From Nocardia rhamnosiphila NBRC 108938 (lineage in GTDB: Bacteria > Actinomycetota > Actinomycetes > Mycobacteriales > Mycobacteriaceae), in NCBI RefSeq assembly GCF_000720425.1, contig NZ_JOAJ01000011.1, positions 1 to 64,000 on the forward strand: a stretch of 64,000 bases of DNA, read 5' to 3'. Shown piece after piece: positions 41,901-50,371 of this stretch. The notes beneath the pieces are model-generated. The model ran no database searches. It was not told the DNA's origin and saw nothing but the letters and a program-made list of their open reading frames with translations. How positions within the stretch are numbered: the stretch's first letter is position 1; every line of letters starts with the position of its first letter. Position numbers and translations under genes: made by a program.

Positions 41901-43561
41901 AGCAAGCCGGGCACAGCGAGCACTTTGGCTCGAACATCGACCGTCCGGTTCTTACAGGACTTCGTCCGGATATGTACCGATGCTTCATGGAGCGCACCTG
42001 GCGTTCTATGGTGTCTCGCGGCGTCGTCTCACTGATCCATCCAGAGAGCCACTTCACCGAAGCCCGAGCGAATACCCTGCGGCGGGAATCCTACCGCAGG
42101 TTACGACGGCACTGGCAGTTCAGAAATCAACTAAAGCTTTTTAGGGAAATCGACAATGGCACCCAATACGGAGTGCATGTCTACGGCGACATCTCAGAAG
42201 TCAACTTCTTGCAGGCATCGACGCTCTATCACCCTGACATTGTTGCGCGCTCAATACTTCATGATGGAAGCGGACCGGCACCTGGCGCCAAGGACCCGGA
42301 AGGCAATTGGGATCTACGCCCGCATGCCCAACGGATCCTTGTTGTTAGTGAGAATGAACTTTCGAGGTGGGGTGCACTGGTCGACGAGCCAGGGACACCT
42401 CAGCTCGAGGCCCGCATGCTCTACCCATTGAATCGTGCAAGTTCAACTGTGCTTAAGAAGCTGTCCAACATGCCTCGACTAGGCGGTATTGAATTTATCT
42501 GGACGAATGGGTGGAATGAAACATCCGACCGAAAATCAGGCAATTTCGAAATACGGTCAGCCGTACCCGAAAGCTGGGGCCAAGCGATAATACAGGGTCC
42601 TCACATAACTTTGTGCTGCCCAATCTACCAGCAAGCAAATCCAACGATGCGCAGCCCAAAGGATTACTCTTCTGTAAGTTTCTCCGACGTTCCAGAAGAC
42701 TTCATTCCCAGAACTAATTACCAGGTGGCTCGGCCGTTTTCTGATTACATCGAACAGTACCCGCAGTGGAATGGGCGCGCGAGTTCCAATTTCTTCCGGC
42801 TAGCCTGGCGTAGAATGGCAGATTCTGGAACCGTTAGGACGCTACACTCGGCAATAATTCCGCCAGGACCGTGCCATGTACATACCGTATTGAGCGCCGG
42901 ATTTACCGATATTGCCGACCTTGCAGTCGCAAGCGGAATGTGGTCCTCTATCCCATTGGACTTTCTCGTCAAAACCGCGGGTGTCTCTGAATTGAATCAG
43001 AGTTTCATTCGCCGTCTCCCACATATTCGTAATCATAAATTGGAATCTCACCTAACCATCCGCACACTTCGACTCAACTGCCTAATCCGTGACCACGCCC
43101 CCCTTTGGCAGGAACTCTTCGATACAAGGTGGCGGGAAGACGGATGGGTACCCCAGATCGGGCCAGACCAGCCCGTCAGGACTGAGCTTGGCGACGTGTC
43201 CCACGAGTGGAATTGGCAAACGCCTCTACGCACCGACGCCGACCGTCGTAAGGCCCTCGTCGAGATAGATGCAATCGTCGCCGTCATGCTCGGCATCACC
43301 GCCGACGAACTCCTGACCATCTACAGAACCCAATTCCCCGTCCTACAGAAGTACGAACGCGAAGCCCTCTATGACGCCAACGGCCGCCAGCTCTCCACCA
43401 AACTCGCCTCCGAATACCGCAAGAAGGGCGGCCTCCCCACCTCCGACCTAACCGTCGACGGCATCACCTACGAGGAACCCATCAAAGGTGTAGACCGCGA
43501 ACACGACATGCAACTAGCCCACGCCCACTTCTCCGACCTCGCCGCAACCTCCGAAGGTTAG
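38969..43561 (+). CDS. Large Eco57I-type adenine methylase, DrmMI-like
   Basis: A 1530-aa protein starting at GTG 38969, 2 bp after the helicase stop. The N-terminal 500 residues are helical. Motif I is LTICEPALGSGAFAIEAV (about residue 560), followed by HQVYGVDLNATAVELAEISL. Motif IV is FDLQVGNPPWVRPDW (about residue 920). It then has a target-recognition region and a C-terminal part. It should methylate adenine in DNA; size and helicase pairing fit class 1 DISARM DrmMI. From about 42,120 to 43,080 the DNA is clearly richer in A/T than the flanks; this covers the presumed recognition region and suggests that it was exchanged by recombination. Confidence 0.7.
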   Translation: MASFDSIVVGEDWISEHYFTTDSVKESFHGKVMELRKGWDAEAKEGRDTVRSRFLTAARDLQTALAALTENPDAAPKAHAHLRTVFGYPGELTDFTTERAGSDLLIPAAQLAGTPDILFLQANPAATLEDLLAPDTGHLITPATGDGKPIESLSKAVSAAFRSDTPPAFIVVQAGQWHLLAEMERWAEGRYLAVDLLVVAERKHEARGGEVDRTAAIFGVQSLKPDADGNIWWTGVLEDSVKHTVGVSKDLREGIRLSIEIIANEVVRRRREKGESMDGVDANELAKHSLRFLYRILFLLYAEASPEMQVLPTGAAEYEEGYGLDRLRELTLTELVSHRARTGTHLYESLKKLFDLVDQGRTPAVRENITDDPAPGLQFNPLRADLFSPKATALIDEVGLGNEATQQVLAHLLLTKESKSRKGADRGFISYAELGINQLGAVYEGLMSYTGFFAEEDLYEVAKNGDPEKGSWVVPVDRADHLSESDFVRAEDPTTHELKPVVHRKGTFVFRLAGRERQQSASYYTPEVLTKFVVSQALEELLDQNGTRTTPEEILQLTICEPALGSGAFAIEAVRQLAAEYLTRKQHDLDKRIEPDRYPVELQKVKAHIALHQVYGVDLNATAVELAEISLWLDTMVAGLQAPWFGLHLRRGNSLIGARRAVYQPTHLAKKAWLKTVPADIPLGQEVGAGIHHFLLPADGWGAVVDTAEAKTYAPEKREELRLWRNDIRKTPSKEIARRLMALAQRVETLWELTLRRLTIAEESIRRDLHLWGGEPVEPGPGVKREQIEAILNDENGAYRRLRRVMDAWCALWSWPVTTDVAAPDWNQWVGGLEAVLGIAPKAGKFEKYGQTSIAGDLSWYELDSAEDTDQTFAQAKPIDAAVRDFPWLGVAADIAQAQGFHHWELDFAVVFARGGFDLQVGNPPWVRPDWDEAAVLADFDPWWQLSHKPADAIKREKMAEALNQPNTRNAFLKERAKQAGHSEHFGSNIDRPVLTGLRPDMYRCFMERTWRSMVSRGVVSLIHPESHFTEARANTLRRESYRRLRRHWQFRNQLKLFREIDNGTQYGVHVYGDISEVNFLQASTLYHPDIVARSILHDGSGPAPGAKDPEGNWDLRPHAQRILVVSENELSRWGALVDEPGTPQLEARMLYPLNRASSTVLKKLSNMPRLGGIEFIWTNGWNETSDRKSGNFEIRSAVPESWGQAIIQGPHITLCCPIYQQANPTMRSPKDYSSVSFSDVPEDFIPRTNYQVARPFSDYIEQYPQWNGRASSNFFRLAWRRMADSGTVRTLHSAIIPPGPCHVHTVLSAGFTDIADLAVASGMWSSIPLDFLVKTAGVSELNQSFIRRLPHIRNHKLESHLTIRTLRLNCLIRDHAPLWQELFDTRWREDGWVPQIGPDQPVRTELGDVSHEWNWQTPLRTDADRRKALVEIDAIVAVMLGITADELLTIYRTQFPVLQKYEREALYDANGRQLSTKLASEYRKKGGLPTSDLTVDGITYEEPIKGVDREHDMQLAHAHFSDLAATSEG

Positions 43562-43649
43562 CCTCTATCTCACCGTTCTTTCTGCACCGTCTCGAATCTT
43601 GAGTAACAGTTGTTTGCCAGCCAAACCAATTACGCGACAGGTGATTTCA

Positions 43650-45626
43650 GTGACCCCGACTCCACTGGCTCTCGCCAGAAAGCCCCGCACTTCAGGACCC
43701 AACGACGACAATCAACCCTACCGGTCGTTCGCCCACTTCGACGCGGACGGATCGGCACTGTCGATCATCACCAGGGAGTTCGAGGACTGGCTGGAGCGGC
43801 AGAAGAGATGGGTAGTCGATCTGGGCTCCACCGGGTCGTACGCCGAAGGCAACCGTACATTGACGACTGTCCGCCATTCGGTCGGGAACGCGGATCTCCT
43901 GCGATTCCGGCTCACCGAGAACAAGACGGGTACCGGTACTTGGACCACCGAATTCTCCGCCTACGCCCCGTCTCTCGGCGGCACCGGGTGGTTCCTTCTC
44001 GAGGTCGGTAACAGCCGCAAAAATTGGGTCCAGGCACCCCGGGTGGTCACGAGCCTTGTCGATCTACTGCCTGTGCGACCGGATGAATCGCTGCAGTTGA
44101 CACCGCAGCCTGCGCGAATTGGTACGCACAGCGTGGAGGACCTCGCGGCGCGCATCACCGACCCCGACCGTCACGGGTTGATGGTGGTCGCGGGTACCGA
44201 TGAGAGGCTGAATTTCGATCGGTTCTACGAGAAGGTGGCGTTGTGGACACAGCAGGTGGTCGGACAGGCCGAGGTCGCTGTCCTCGACCCGCTCGCTACC
44301 GCTGAACTCCGCAATGTTCTCGGCGATGAGCATGCCGTTTCCCCCTGGACCATCCGGACCTTTATGCCGGGCGCCGACCCAGCAGAACCAGGAAACCACC
44401 GCCAGCACCGGTACCTCGGAACCGGACCGCTCGCCGATCTATCGACGCATGCGCTACAACGAATAATCGGCCGGACCGCTCGCCGGCATGCGATGCAACG
44501 CAGACTGCCGCCGGACATTTTGAAGCATGTCCGGACGCTCAACCGAGTCGAGAACAATGAAGCACTGACAAGTCTGCTTCCGAAGCCAGAGGCGGAGAAG
44601 CGGGCTGGGCCAATCGAAGGCCTTGATTCACCGGAAGCTACGGCTCCGCAACGCCTGGAGGTTCCGGACACCTCAACGCCACTCGACGTTGCTTCCAGGA
44701 CTACCGAAACCGAAACGACCGCTCTTTCTCCACGCCATCCAGAACAGACACCGGCCAACACCATCACTCCGGCGCAAGTAGCTGATCGCGCCACGCAACA
44801 AGCCCTGAGCCTCGTGATGGAAGTACTAGGCGTAACGAGTATTGACCGCGCACAGCTCGAGTTGATCAAGCAGAGGGCTGAGCAACACACAGATCCGGAC
44901 GCCCTGCGCGGGGTCGCCGTGCAGTTGGTGAACCAGAAGCAGGAAGAGATCGACGAGCTCAGAGATGAGCTCGCCGTCCTGCATGAGGAAGTTCAAGCGT
45001 GGCAGCTCGAAGCAGGCGAGGCGCAGGAGGATCGGCAACGCCTCTCCGACGAGACCCGCTGGTTGCGAGGCAAGCTCCGGGAAGTCAAGGCCTTCGAGGT
45101 AGCCAATTCGCTCACACCCGAATCGGAAATCACCGAATACCCGAATGACTATCACGAACTCCTGAAATTCCTGAGCGACCTTAAAGACGAGGGAATTATT
45201 TTCACCGGCGACCCGGAGGAATGCCGTTCTTTGGCAGACCACGATCCACTCTGCACGTCTGCCCGCACCTGCTGGGAAGCGGTGCTGGCACTGCGGGGAT
45301 ATATGCGTGCCCGCAATGACGATGCCTGGTCCAAAGGTGTTCACGACTACCTCATGCAACCTCCTGATGGCTACCGAGCCATCTCGGCAAAGAAACATGG
45401 CCGCAGGGAAACTGGAGCCACTATGCAGCAATGGGGTGATCAACGGCGATTTTCTGTACCACGGAAAGTATCGCCCACAGGAAAAATTGAAATGGAAGCC
45501 CACTTCAAGATCGGCACAAACGGCACGATCAGCCCGCGTATGCATTACCTAGATCGATGGTCCCAGGACCGAAAAATCTACATCGGCTACATCGGACGCC
45601 ACCTCAAGAACACTAAAACGAACTAA
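43650..45626 (+). CDS. Coiled-coil protein of unknown function in the drmD/drmMI cassette
   Basis: A 658-aa protein. GTG 43650 is preferred to the TTG at 43599; 88 bp separate it from the methylase. Residues 1-270 form a globular N-terminal domain (SFAHFDADGSALSIITREFE, GSTGSYAEGNRTLTTVRHSV). A disordered Pro/Thr-rich stretch follows, then a coiled coil (VNQKQEEIDELRDELAVLHE, DRQRLSDETRWLRGKLREVK). The C-terminal about 110 residues end in the dense motif TISPRMHYLD and IYIGYIGRHLKNTKTN, which looks like a compact RelE/ParE-like or binding domain. No catalytic motif is certain. It may be the sensor or scaffold of the system; that is inference. Confidence 0.65.
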   Translation: MTPTPLALARKPRTSGPNDDNQPYRSFAHFDADGSALSIITREFEDWLERQKRWVVDLGSTGSYAEGNRTLTTVRHSVGNADLLRFRLTENKTGTGTWTTEFSAYAPSLGGTGWFLLEVGNSRKNWVQAPRVVTSLVDLLPVRPDESLQLTPQPARIGTHSVEDLAARITDPDRHGLMVVAGTDERLNFDRFYEKVALWTQQVVGQAEVAVLDPLATAELRNVLGDEHAVSPWTIRTFMPGADPAEPGNHRQHRYLGTGPLADLSTHALQRIIGRTARRHAMQRRLPPDILKHVRTLNRVENNEALTSLLPKPEAEKRAGPIEGLDSPEATAPQRLEVPDTSTPLDVASRTTETETTALSPRHPEQTPANTITPAQVADRATQQALSLVMEVLGVTSIDRAQLELIKQRAEQHTDPDALRGVAVQLVNQKQEEIDELRDELAVLHEEVQAWQLEAGEAQEDRQRLSDETRWLRGKLREVKAFEVANSLTPESEITEYPNDYHELLKFLSDLKDEGIIFTGDPEECRSLADHDPLCTSARTCWEAVLALRGYMRARNDDAWSKGVHDYLMQPPDGYRAISAKKHGRRETGATMQQWGDQRRFSVPRKVSPTGKIEMEAHFKIGTNGTISPRMHYLDRWSQDRKIYIGYIGRHLKNTKTN

Positions 45627-45684
45627 ACCTATTTCCAGTTATCGCATTGAAGCCACTCAAACAAACCACTCACAAGGAGGCAGC

Positions 45685-46815
45685 GTGAGCAAATGGGGAT
45701 CCGACCGAAGAATCCTTCCGTACGGAATGCGGGTCGAATTCGACCGTAGGGTATTCAAACCTAACAGTATCGATCGTGAACCCTACGTCGGAAATTTCAA
45801 CGGAAACGGCGCCGACCTACTTCATGTAATAAGTTCATTCATCGAAGCCCTGCCGCAAGATAAGCTCATCGAAAGAGATGAACGGCACTTCGGACTTCCA
45901 TCGACCGTTCGCCGTCAGGGCCGCACGATTTGCTGGCAGATGGAGGGCGGTGAATCCGGCAGAGCAAGCTCTATCAAGCTAACTAAGGATAGCGAGAAGC
46001 AATTCCGTGAGCGCTCGGGTGTCGAATGGGAGCCATATTGGGTTTACGCGGTGGTGCCTAGCAATTCCAACCAAGCATGGTTGTTGATTGAGAAGAACGG
46101 ACGATACACGTTGCCTTCAGAATGGAGAAAGGAGCTTTCTCAGCAGTTCGCGTCAGCTTATCACGGCTATAGGCTCCGACTCTCAACTGTCCGAGAGGCA
46201 TCCCTTTGGAGCCAGATTGAAAACGCCCTTGACGATGACCGACTCGTCGGGTTTGAGGTTGCATTCCGAAGTGCCAGCATTCCGTCGGCAACTACCCAGG
46301 CGGCAGGCTTCGAGCGGGGCATGACCAAACAGACTAGGGAAACCTGGGCTACGACGGGTGGCCCACGCTCCGGCCGAATACTTCGCCAGTTTCGTCGCCG
46401 GTATACCGGCATTCAAACACCCGAAGGCGTCCGGCAGATTGACGCGCCACTTGAAGTCGACGACCTTTCCGACCCGCGGTACGAAATCCGCTTACGCGAT
46501 GAAATTGCGGAGATCAAGGCAACAGTGCTGACCGCGGACGGTGCCAGCCGCACGATCGTGTTCGAGGGGTTAGATCCTCAGCAGTCTTACGTCATGGATG
46601 ACACATCACTTACTAGACCTAGCCAGGATCGGTTCATCCGTGATTGTCGTACCGCCGTGGGAGACTTGGCACGTTCGGGTGGGGTTGCTCTACCGCCGGG
46701 TTGGCACTCGGGAGACTGGAGCCACCCGGAGACGGCGATATCGATGGAGGTCGAGATCAGTGATACTCCGAGACAAAGTAGCGAACCTCGGCAGGAGGAT
46801 CCGGCTTACGTATGA
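45685..46815 (+). CDS. Unknown 376-aa protein of the drmD/drmMI cassette
   Basis: GTG 45685 lies after a strong AAGGAGG site. The protein is soluble, with segments RILPYGMRVEFDRRVFKPNS, WEPYWVYAVVPSNSNQAWLL, WSQIENALDDDRLVGFEVAF and IRLRDEIAEIKATVLTADGA. No domain or catalytic motif is recognised. It is less GC-rich than most neighbours. It starts 58 bp after the coiled-coil gene and its 3' end overlaps the membrane-protein gene, so the three are probably one transcript. A recognition or effector role is possible but unsupported. Confidence 0.65.
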   Translation: MSKWGSDRRILPYGMRVEFDRRVFKPNSIDREPYVGNFNGNGADLLHVISSFIEALPQDKLIERDERHFGLPSTVRRQGRTICWQMEGGESGRASSIKLTKDSEKQFRERSGVEWEPYWVYAVVPSNSNQAWLLIEKNGRYTLPSEWRKELSQQFASAYHGYRLRLSTVREASLWSQIENALDDDRLVGFEVAFRSASIPSATTQAAGFERGMTKQTRETWATTGGPRSGRILRQFRRRYTGIQTPEGVRQIDAPLEVDDLSDPRYEIRLRDEIAEIKATVLTADGASRTIVFEGLDPQQSYVMDDTSLTRPSQDRFIRDCRTAVGDLARSGGVALPPGWHSGDWSHPETAISMEVEISDTPRQSSEPRQEDPAYV

Positions 46816-47335
46816 TTCATCCATCTATGGAATGCGTCGTATTCCGGACGGAAAATTCACGTTTACCAGGTTTGCGGCAAGTGTGATAATCCCCTTGCTG
46901 ATTACTGGATACACAGCCGCCAGACCACCAAATTTCCAGACCCACCAACTCTTGTCAGGCGCATCGATCATATCGGGTGCGCTTTTTGGACTCTGCACGC
47001 TCTGCCTCAACAGGATCAAGGACCTCTCTGGAATCGATGAGCAACCGTGGATTGGCGTAGACCCAATAAAACCATTGTATACTTTCGCGCGAAGCGTCTT
47101 TTCAGCCACCTATGTATCAGTCGCAGTGACTGGCTTACTCGTCGTTCAGCTAATAGTTACAACCGGTTCAGCACGGATAGCACTTCTATCACTGACCCTC
47201 GGCCTGCTCACACACCTCGGCGCCCGACTGTGGCTTCTCATTGGCGGGCTCCGCTACCAAGTCGAATTCCTCGCCGGCCAGAGAGTATCCGAAAGCCCCA
47301 GGATCCGAATCGAGAGGCACGATAGGACTTTTTAG
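46760..47335 (+). CDS. Four-helix membrane protein, last gene of the cassette
   Basis: A 191-aa protein. GTG 46760 follows GGAGG at 10 nt and overlaps the preceding gene by 56 bp; upstream in-frame codons lie inside that gene. Four hydrophobic helices are visible: FAASVIIPLLITGYTAA, LSGASIISGALFGLCTLCL, SATYVSVAVTGLLVVQLIV and IALLSLTLGLLTHLGARLWL. A cytosolic loop between helices 2 and 3 holds GIDEQPWIGVDPIKPLYTFA, and the tail is basic. No family is recognised. Small multi-helix proteins at the end of defence operons are often membrane-damaging effectors, which is the hypothesis here. It meets the NUDIX gene tail to tail (4-bp overlap). Confidence 0.6.
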   Translation: MILRDKVANLGRRIRLTYDSSIYGMRRIPDGKFTFTRFAASVIIPLLITGYTAARPPNFQTHQLLSGASIISGALFGLCTLCLNRIKDLSGIDEQPWIGVDPIKPLYTFARSVFSATYVSVAVTGLLVVQLIVTTGSARIALLSLTLGLLTHLGARLWLLIGGLRYQVEFLAGQRVSESPRIRIERHDRTF

Positions 47336-47880
47336 GCAGTCGGCCCACTCAGTGCAGAATTGCCGTCGTGGAGGTACGCGGCCCTACCCATTTGACGGGC
47401 GCGAAGAGCGGCGTCGACCCGAGCCCAGAGCGCGTTGCCTATGCGCTGCTCGGCCAGGCTCGGAGAGCAGAATTCGAAAGCGGCGACTTCGTCGTCACCG
47501 ATCTGGAGGCGCGCGATCTGGCTCTCTGTCAGCTGAGGTCCGCCGAAGATGAATTTCAACCAGTCGTCCCACCTACTGTGTGGCGACACCCAGTCCACGC
47601 ACAGTAGTTCCAATTCGTCCGCCGACAATTCGAGTCCGAGTTCCTCGCGTACTTCGCGTAGAGCTCCGGTAGCCGGCGGTTCGTTGGCCTCGACATTGCC
47701 GCCGGGCAGGTCCCACCCTGGCTTGTAGTTCGGATCGACGAGCAGGACCCGTCCCTGCTGGTCGAACAGGAGTACGTCGGCACTGACCAGCTTCCGGGGA
47801 AGCTTGGCATTGCCTTCGGCGATGTGCGCCGCGTAGGCATCAGGGTCACGTTCGTACAGAGGTTTCTCCACAGCACCCAT
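47332..47880 (-). CDS. NUDIX hydrolase
   Basis: A 182-aa NUDIX protein. The Nudix box GGNVEANEPPATGALREVRE continues ELGLEL, matching G-x5-E-x7-REUxEExGU in full, so hydrolysis of a nucleoside-diphosphate-linked substrate is expected. The preceding strand is SADVLLFDQQGRVLLVDPNY. It lies 26 bp after the XRE/TPR regulator and is probably co-transcribed with it. NUDIX/XRE-TPR pairs are common in Streptomyces and Nocardia. The substrate cannot be predicted. Confidence 0.85.
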   Translation of the reverse strand: MGAVEKPLYERDPDAYAAHIAEGNAKLPRKLVSADVLLFDQQGRVLLVDPNYKPGWDLPGGNVEANEPPATGALREVREELGLELSADELELLCVDWVSPHSRWDDWLKFIFGGPQLTESQIARLQIGDDEVAAFEFCSPSLAEQRIGNALWARVDAALRARQMGRAAYLHDGNSALSGPTA

Positions 47881-47906
47881 GACACCACTTTTTCGCTCGC
47901 TTCCGC

Positions 47907-49364
47907 TCAGTCATCCGATCGAAATATGGCCGGCGTCGCATCCCCCGCGGTAAGCCCGTCCGGTGGGTTGATCACCATGGCAGGAATCCAGGTCCGGGAG
48001 CGGATGGTTTCACCCAGATGGTCGAGAAAGGCTATGACCGCCGGACAAGTGCGGTAAGGCTGGAGGCGGTCACGTAGATCCTTGAGATGGCGGACTACGA
48101 CATGAGAAGCCAAGTCGGTGGTTGCGGCGATGACCCCAGTCGCAATCGTGCAAGCATGTTCCGGATGCCCCTGGTCGGCAAGTATTACCGCCAGCGTCAG
48201 CTGAGAGAGAGCGCGAGCGCGTGCCCGCTCGGGTGACCGGAGGTCGGTAGCGCGCTGTGCGCATTCGGCGGCGCGAGCCCGTTCGCCCAGATTCCGAGCG
48301 CATCGGGCAGCTTCGGTTGCGAGACTGCCGTGATCGAATCGGCTGACCCACGGCGAGAGCGGATACGCGGTAGCAGCATCGAGCGAGTCCGCCGCACGTT
48401 GGAGCATGGCACGGGATCGGCGAGCTTCGCCGATGGCCGCGAACCCGCGGGCCTGCATCGCGAACAACCGGGCTTTGAGTTCGGGGTTGGCCGGCGCTTT
48501 CGATAGGGCAGATTCCGCCTCGTATGCGTGTTGGATCGCGCGCTTGGGTTGACCACGGTGTAGACCGAGATGGCTGAGACTGGTGTGGATGTGCACCGGC
48601 AACTGCCGATCGGGACCGAGCTTGGCGAATTCACGGGCTCGCGTGAATTGACGATGAGCCAATTCGTCGTGACCTGCGTCGTGCGCCATCCACCCGGACA
48701 TCTCGATCAGTCCAGCGGCAACGACGAACAACGCGGGATCGGCATCGCCGAAGAATAAGCGTGGCCCGAGGTCGGTTGTGAGGTAGCGGGTCAGTTCGCG
48801 GTAGAGGTGGCCCCCGCCCATCGTGCGATCCGCTGAACGCAAGGACTCGACGACCGCCATATCACGATCTGCTGGCGGAAGGCCCGCATCCAAGCGCAAC
48901 AACCGAAACGGTCCAGCAGTCGGAGAATTTGCCGCAGCAAGCGATGGCACGAACATCAAGTGGGTGTGGCCGGGCATCTGGAACCACAGCAGTTGATGCG
49001 GAACGCCGAGAAGCTTAGCCCAGAAGACAAGGCTGTCCATCTGCCGGATCGGCGGACCATTCTCGATACGACTGACGCGCACCTGGCTGATCCCAGCCCA
49101 GCGCGCAACATCGGCTTGACGTACGACGGGCCCATGGTCGGGGTGGCGGCGGTAAGCCGCGATGATCTTGCCCATATGTCTGTCGGTCAGTGCCCGTTTG
49201 AGCGGTGGATGGTCCCAGAACCCCAGTGAGAGCGTCGGCGGTTCCGAGAGACGGCTGCGGGCTGCAGTTGTACAGGGGCCGCACAATTCAGTGGAATTGT
49301 CGGCGGCCAGCGGCCGACGACACGAACGGCAGCACTGTCGGCGACGGCCTGCGGTCGTTCCCAT
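47907..49364 (-). CDS. XRE-family regulator with zinc ribbon and TPR-like region
   Basis: A 485-aa protein. The N-terminus has a small Cys cluster (CCRSCRRPLAADNSTELCGP, closing with a further Cys) that looks like a zinc ribbon. An XRE-type HTH follows at about 75-130: VVRQADVARWAGISQVRVSR then IENGPP. The rest is helical repeats (HRQFTRAREFAKLGPDRQLP, AIQHAYEAESALSKAPANPE). Such proteins are sensor-regulators in actinobacteria. It is transcribed together with the NUDIX gene and divergent from the small gene at 49544, whose promoter region it may control. Confidence 0.8.
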   Translation of the reverse strand: MGTTAGRRRQCCRSCRRPLAADNSTELCGPCTTAARSRLSEPPTLSLGFWDHPPLKRALTDRHMGKIIAAYRRHPDHGPVVRQADVARWAGISQVRVSRIENGPPIRQMDSLVFWAKLLGVPHQLLWFQMPGHTHLMFVPSLAAANSPTAGPFRLLRLDAGLPPADRDMAVVESLRSADRTMGGGHLYRELTRYLTTDLGPRLFFGDADPALFVVAAGLIEMSGWMAHDAGHDELAHRQFTRAREFAKLGPDRQLPVHIHTSLSHLGLHRGQPKRAIQHAYEAESALSKAPANPELKARLFAMQARGFAAIGEARRSRAMLQRAADSLDAATAYPLSPWVSRFDHGSLATEAARCARNLGERARAAECAQRATDLRSPERARARALSQLTLAVILADQGHPEHACTIATGVIAATTDLASHVVVRHLKDLRDRLQPYRTCPAVIAFLDHLGETIRSRTWIPAMVINPPDGLTAGDATPAIFRSDD

Positions 49365-49543
49365 TTTTCCCCCTGAATCCCGATGAATGTATGTATGAGC
49401 GCTGCCGGTCCGCTGAGTCTAGACAAGCCTGGCGATCTGAACTGGGGATATAACCCGATCCGCAATCCCCATAACCATTCGGGCATATGGCGGCTGCGGC
49501 GCGGCGGAGAAGGTGAGAGCCATCCGAGCGCAAAGGAGTACGA

Positions 49544-49891
49544 ATGGACCTCCACCGACCGAGGCTGACCGTTGCTTTGCTGCACAGCGAGCAAGACCCG
49601 GCCGCAAACGAATCGTTCGCCCAGCAGAACCGTCAGGAACGACCGCAGCTACCCACCAGACGCGCGCACAACCAGTCGATGGCGGCCACCTTACGACTTT
49701 GGCACACCCGCAACCGCGACCTTCTCGAGCGCGTCGCCACCGGCCTCCGCCATCTCGACCACCCGGCAGCCTGCAAAAATACCGACCCCATCCGCGGGCG
49801 AGCACACGCCATCCACCTGATGGCCGACCACGCCAAACACGACTGCCCCCGGTTCCGGCTCGCGGCACAGTACATCGAGGCCCAACAGTGA
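49544..49891 (+). CDS. Small conserved protein (ALLHS-type), copy 1
   Basis: A 115-aa protein starting MDLHRPRLTVALLHSEQDPA, 8 nt after AAGGAG. The middle helix is AATLRLWHTRNRDLLERVAT. The N-terminal motif R-x-T-V-A-L-L-H-S-x-x-D-P-A also opens the next gene (TRAVALLHSTHDPATYEALT), so the two are paralogous at their start. It is divergent from the XRE regulator. Such small genes occur beside XRE-TPR regulators in Nocardia. Function unknown. Confidence 0.55.
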   Translation: MDLHRPRLTVALLHSEQDPAANESFAQQNRQERPQLPTRRAHNQSMAATLRLWHTRNRDLLERVATGLRHLDHPAACKNTDPIRGRAHAIHLMADHAKHDCPRFRLAAQYIEAQQ

Positions 49892-49958
49892 CCGCCGGAC
49901 CGAGGGCGTGCGACCCGATCCCAGTACATCCATGTCGAATCGTGGAGGGGCAAGCACT

Positions 49959-50282
49959 GTGACGGAACCGGACCCTCCGACACGGGCGGTTGCCCTCCTG
50001 CACAGCACCCACGACCCCGCCACCTATGAAGCACTGACGCGGCGACACCGGCTGAACATCGTCTACACCGTCCACACAGATGCCGCCGCCGTCCTGGCCG
50101 CACTGATCGCCATCCAGTACGCCCTGGAGCACGCCGCGGACGCGGTCGTGATCCCCCACCTCGGCGCCCTCGAGCCCCGCGCCCCGTGGTGGGTGGTCAC
50201 CCAAGCCGCCGACCTGATCACCGCGACACAGCAATATGCCCTCGGGTCGGCGCCCACCGCACAAACGAGGGCCGAACAGTGA
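49959..50282 (+). CDS. Small conserved protein (ALLHS-type), copy 2
   Basis: A 107-aa protein from GTG 49959, 8 nt after GGAGGGG. It starts VTEPDPPTRAVALLHSTHDP and continues RHRLNIVYTVHTDAAAVLAA, a Rossmann-like strand-helix, and DAVVIPHLGALEPRAPWWVV. The pattern resembles small resolvase-like or sensor modules, but the catalytic Ser of serine recombinases is not present in the expected place. Its stop overlaps the start of a 30-aa membrane peptide (GTGA). Confidence 0.55.
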   Translation: MTEPDPPTRAVALLHSTHDPATYEALTRRHRLNIVYTVHTDAAAVLAALIAIQYALEHAADAVVIPHLGALEPRAPWWVVTQAADLITATQQYALGSAPTAQTRAEQ

Positions 50283-50371
50283 TCACGCTCGGATTCGTCA
50301 TCGCGATCGGCCTGCCACTCGCCGTGCTGATCCTGGCGGTGGCGCTGCCCGAACGCCGCGACAAGCCATGA
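50279..50371 (+). CDS. 30-aa single-helix membrane peptide
   Basis: GTG 50279 overlaps the stop of the preceding gene by 4 nt. The product is VITLGFVIAIGLPLAVLILA followed by VALPERRDKP: one transmembrane helix with a charged tail. The overlap and clean helix support a real gene. It may anchor a partner protein; function unknown. Confidence 0.5.
   Translation: MITLGFVIAIGLPLAVLILAVALPERRDKP

Noticed and set aside
36081..43561. Complete class 1 DISARM
   Set aside because: Only the helicase and methylase are present; no drmA, drmB (DUF1998) or drmC (PLD) was found in the window.
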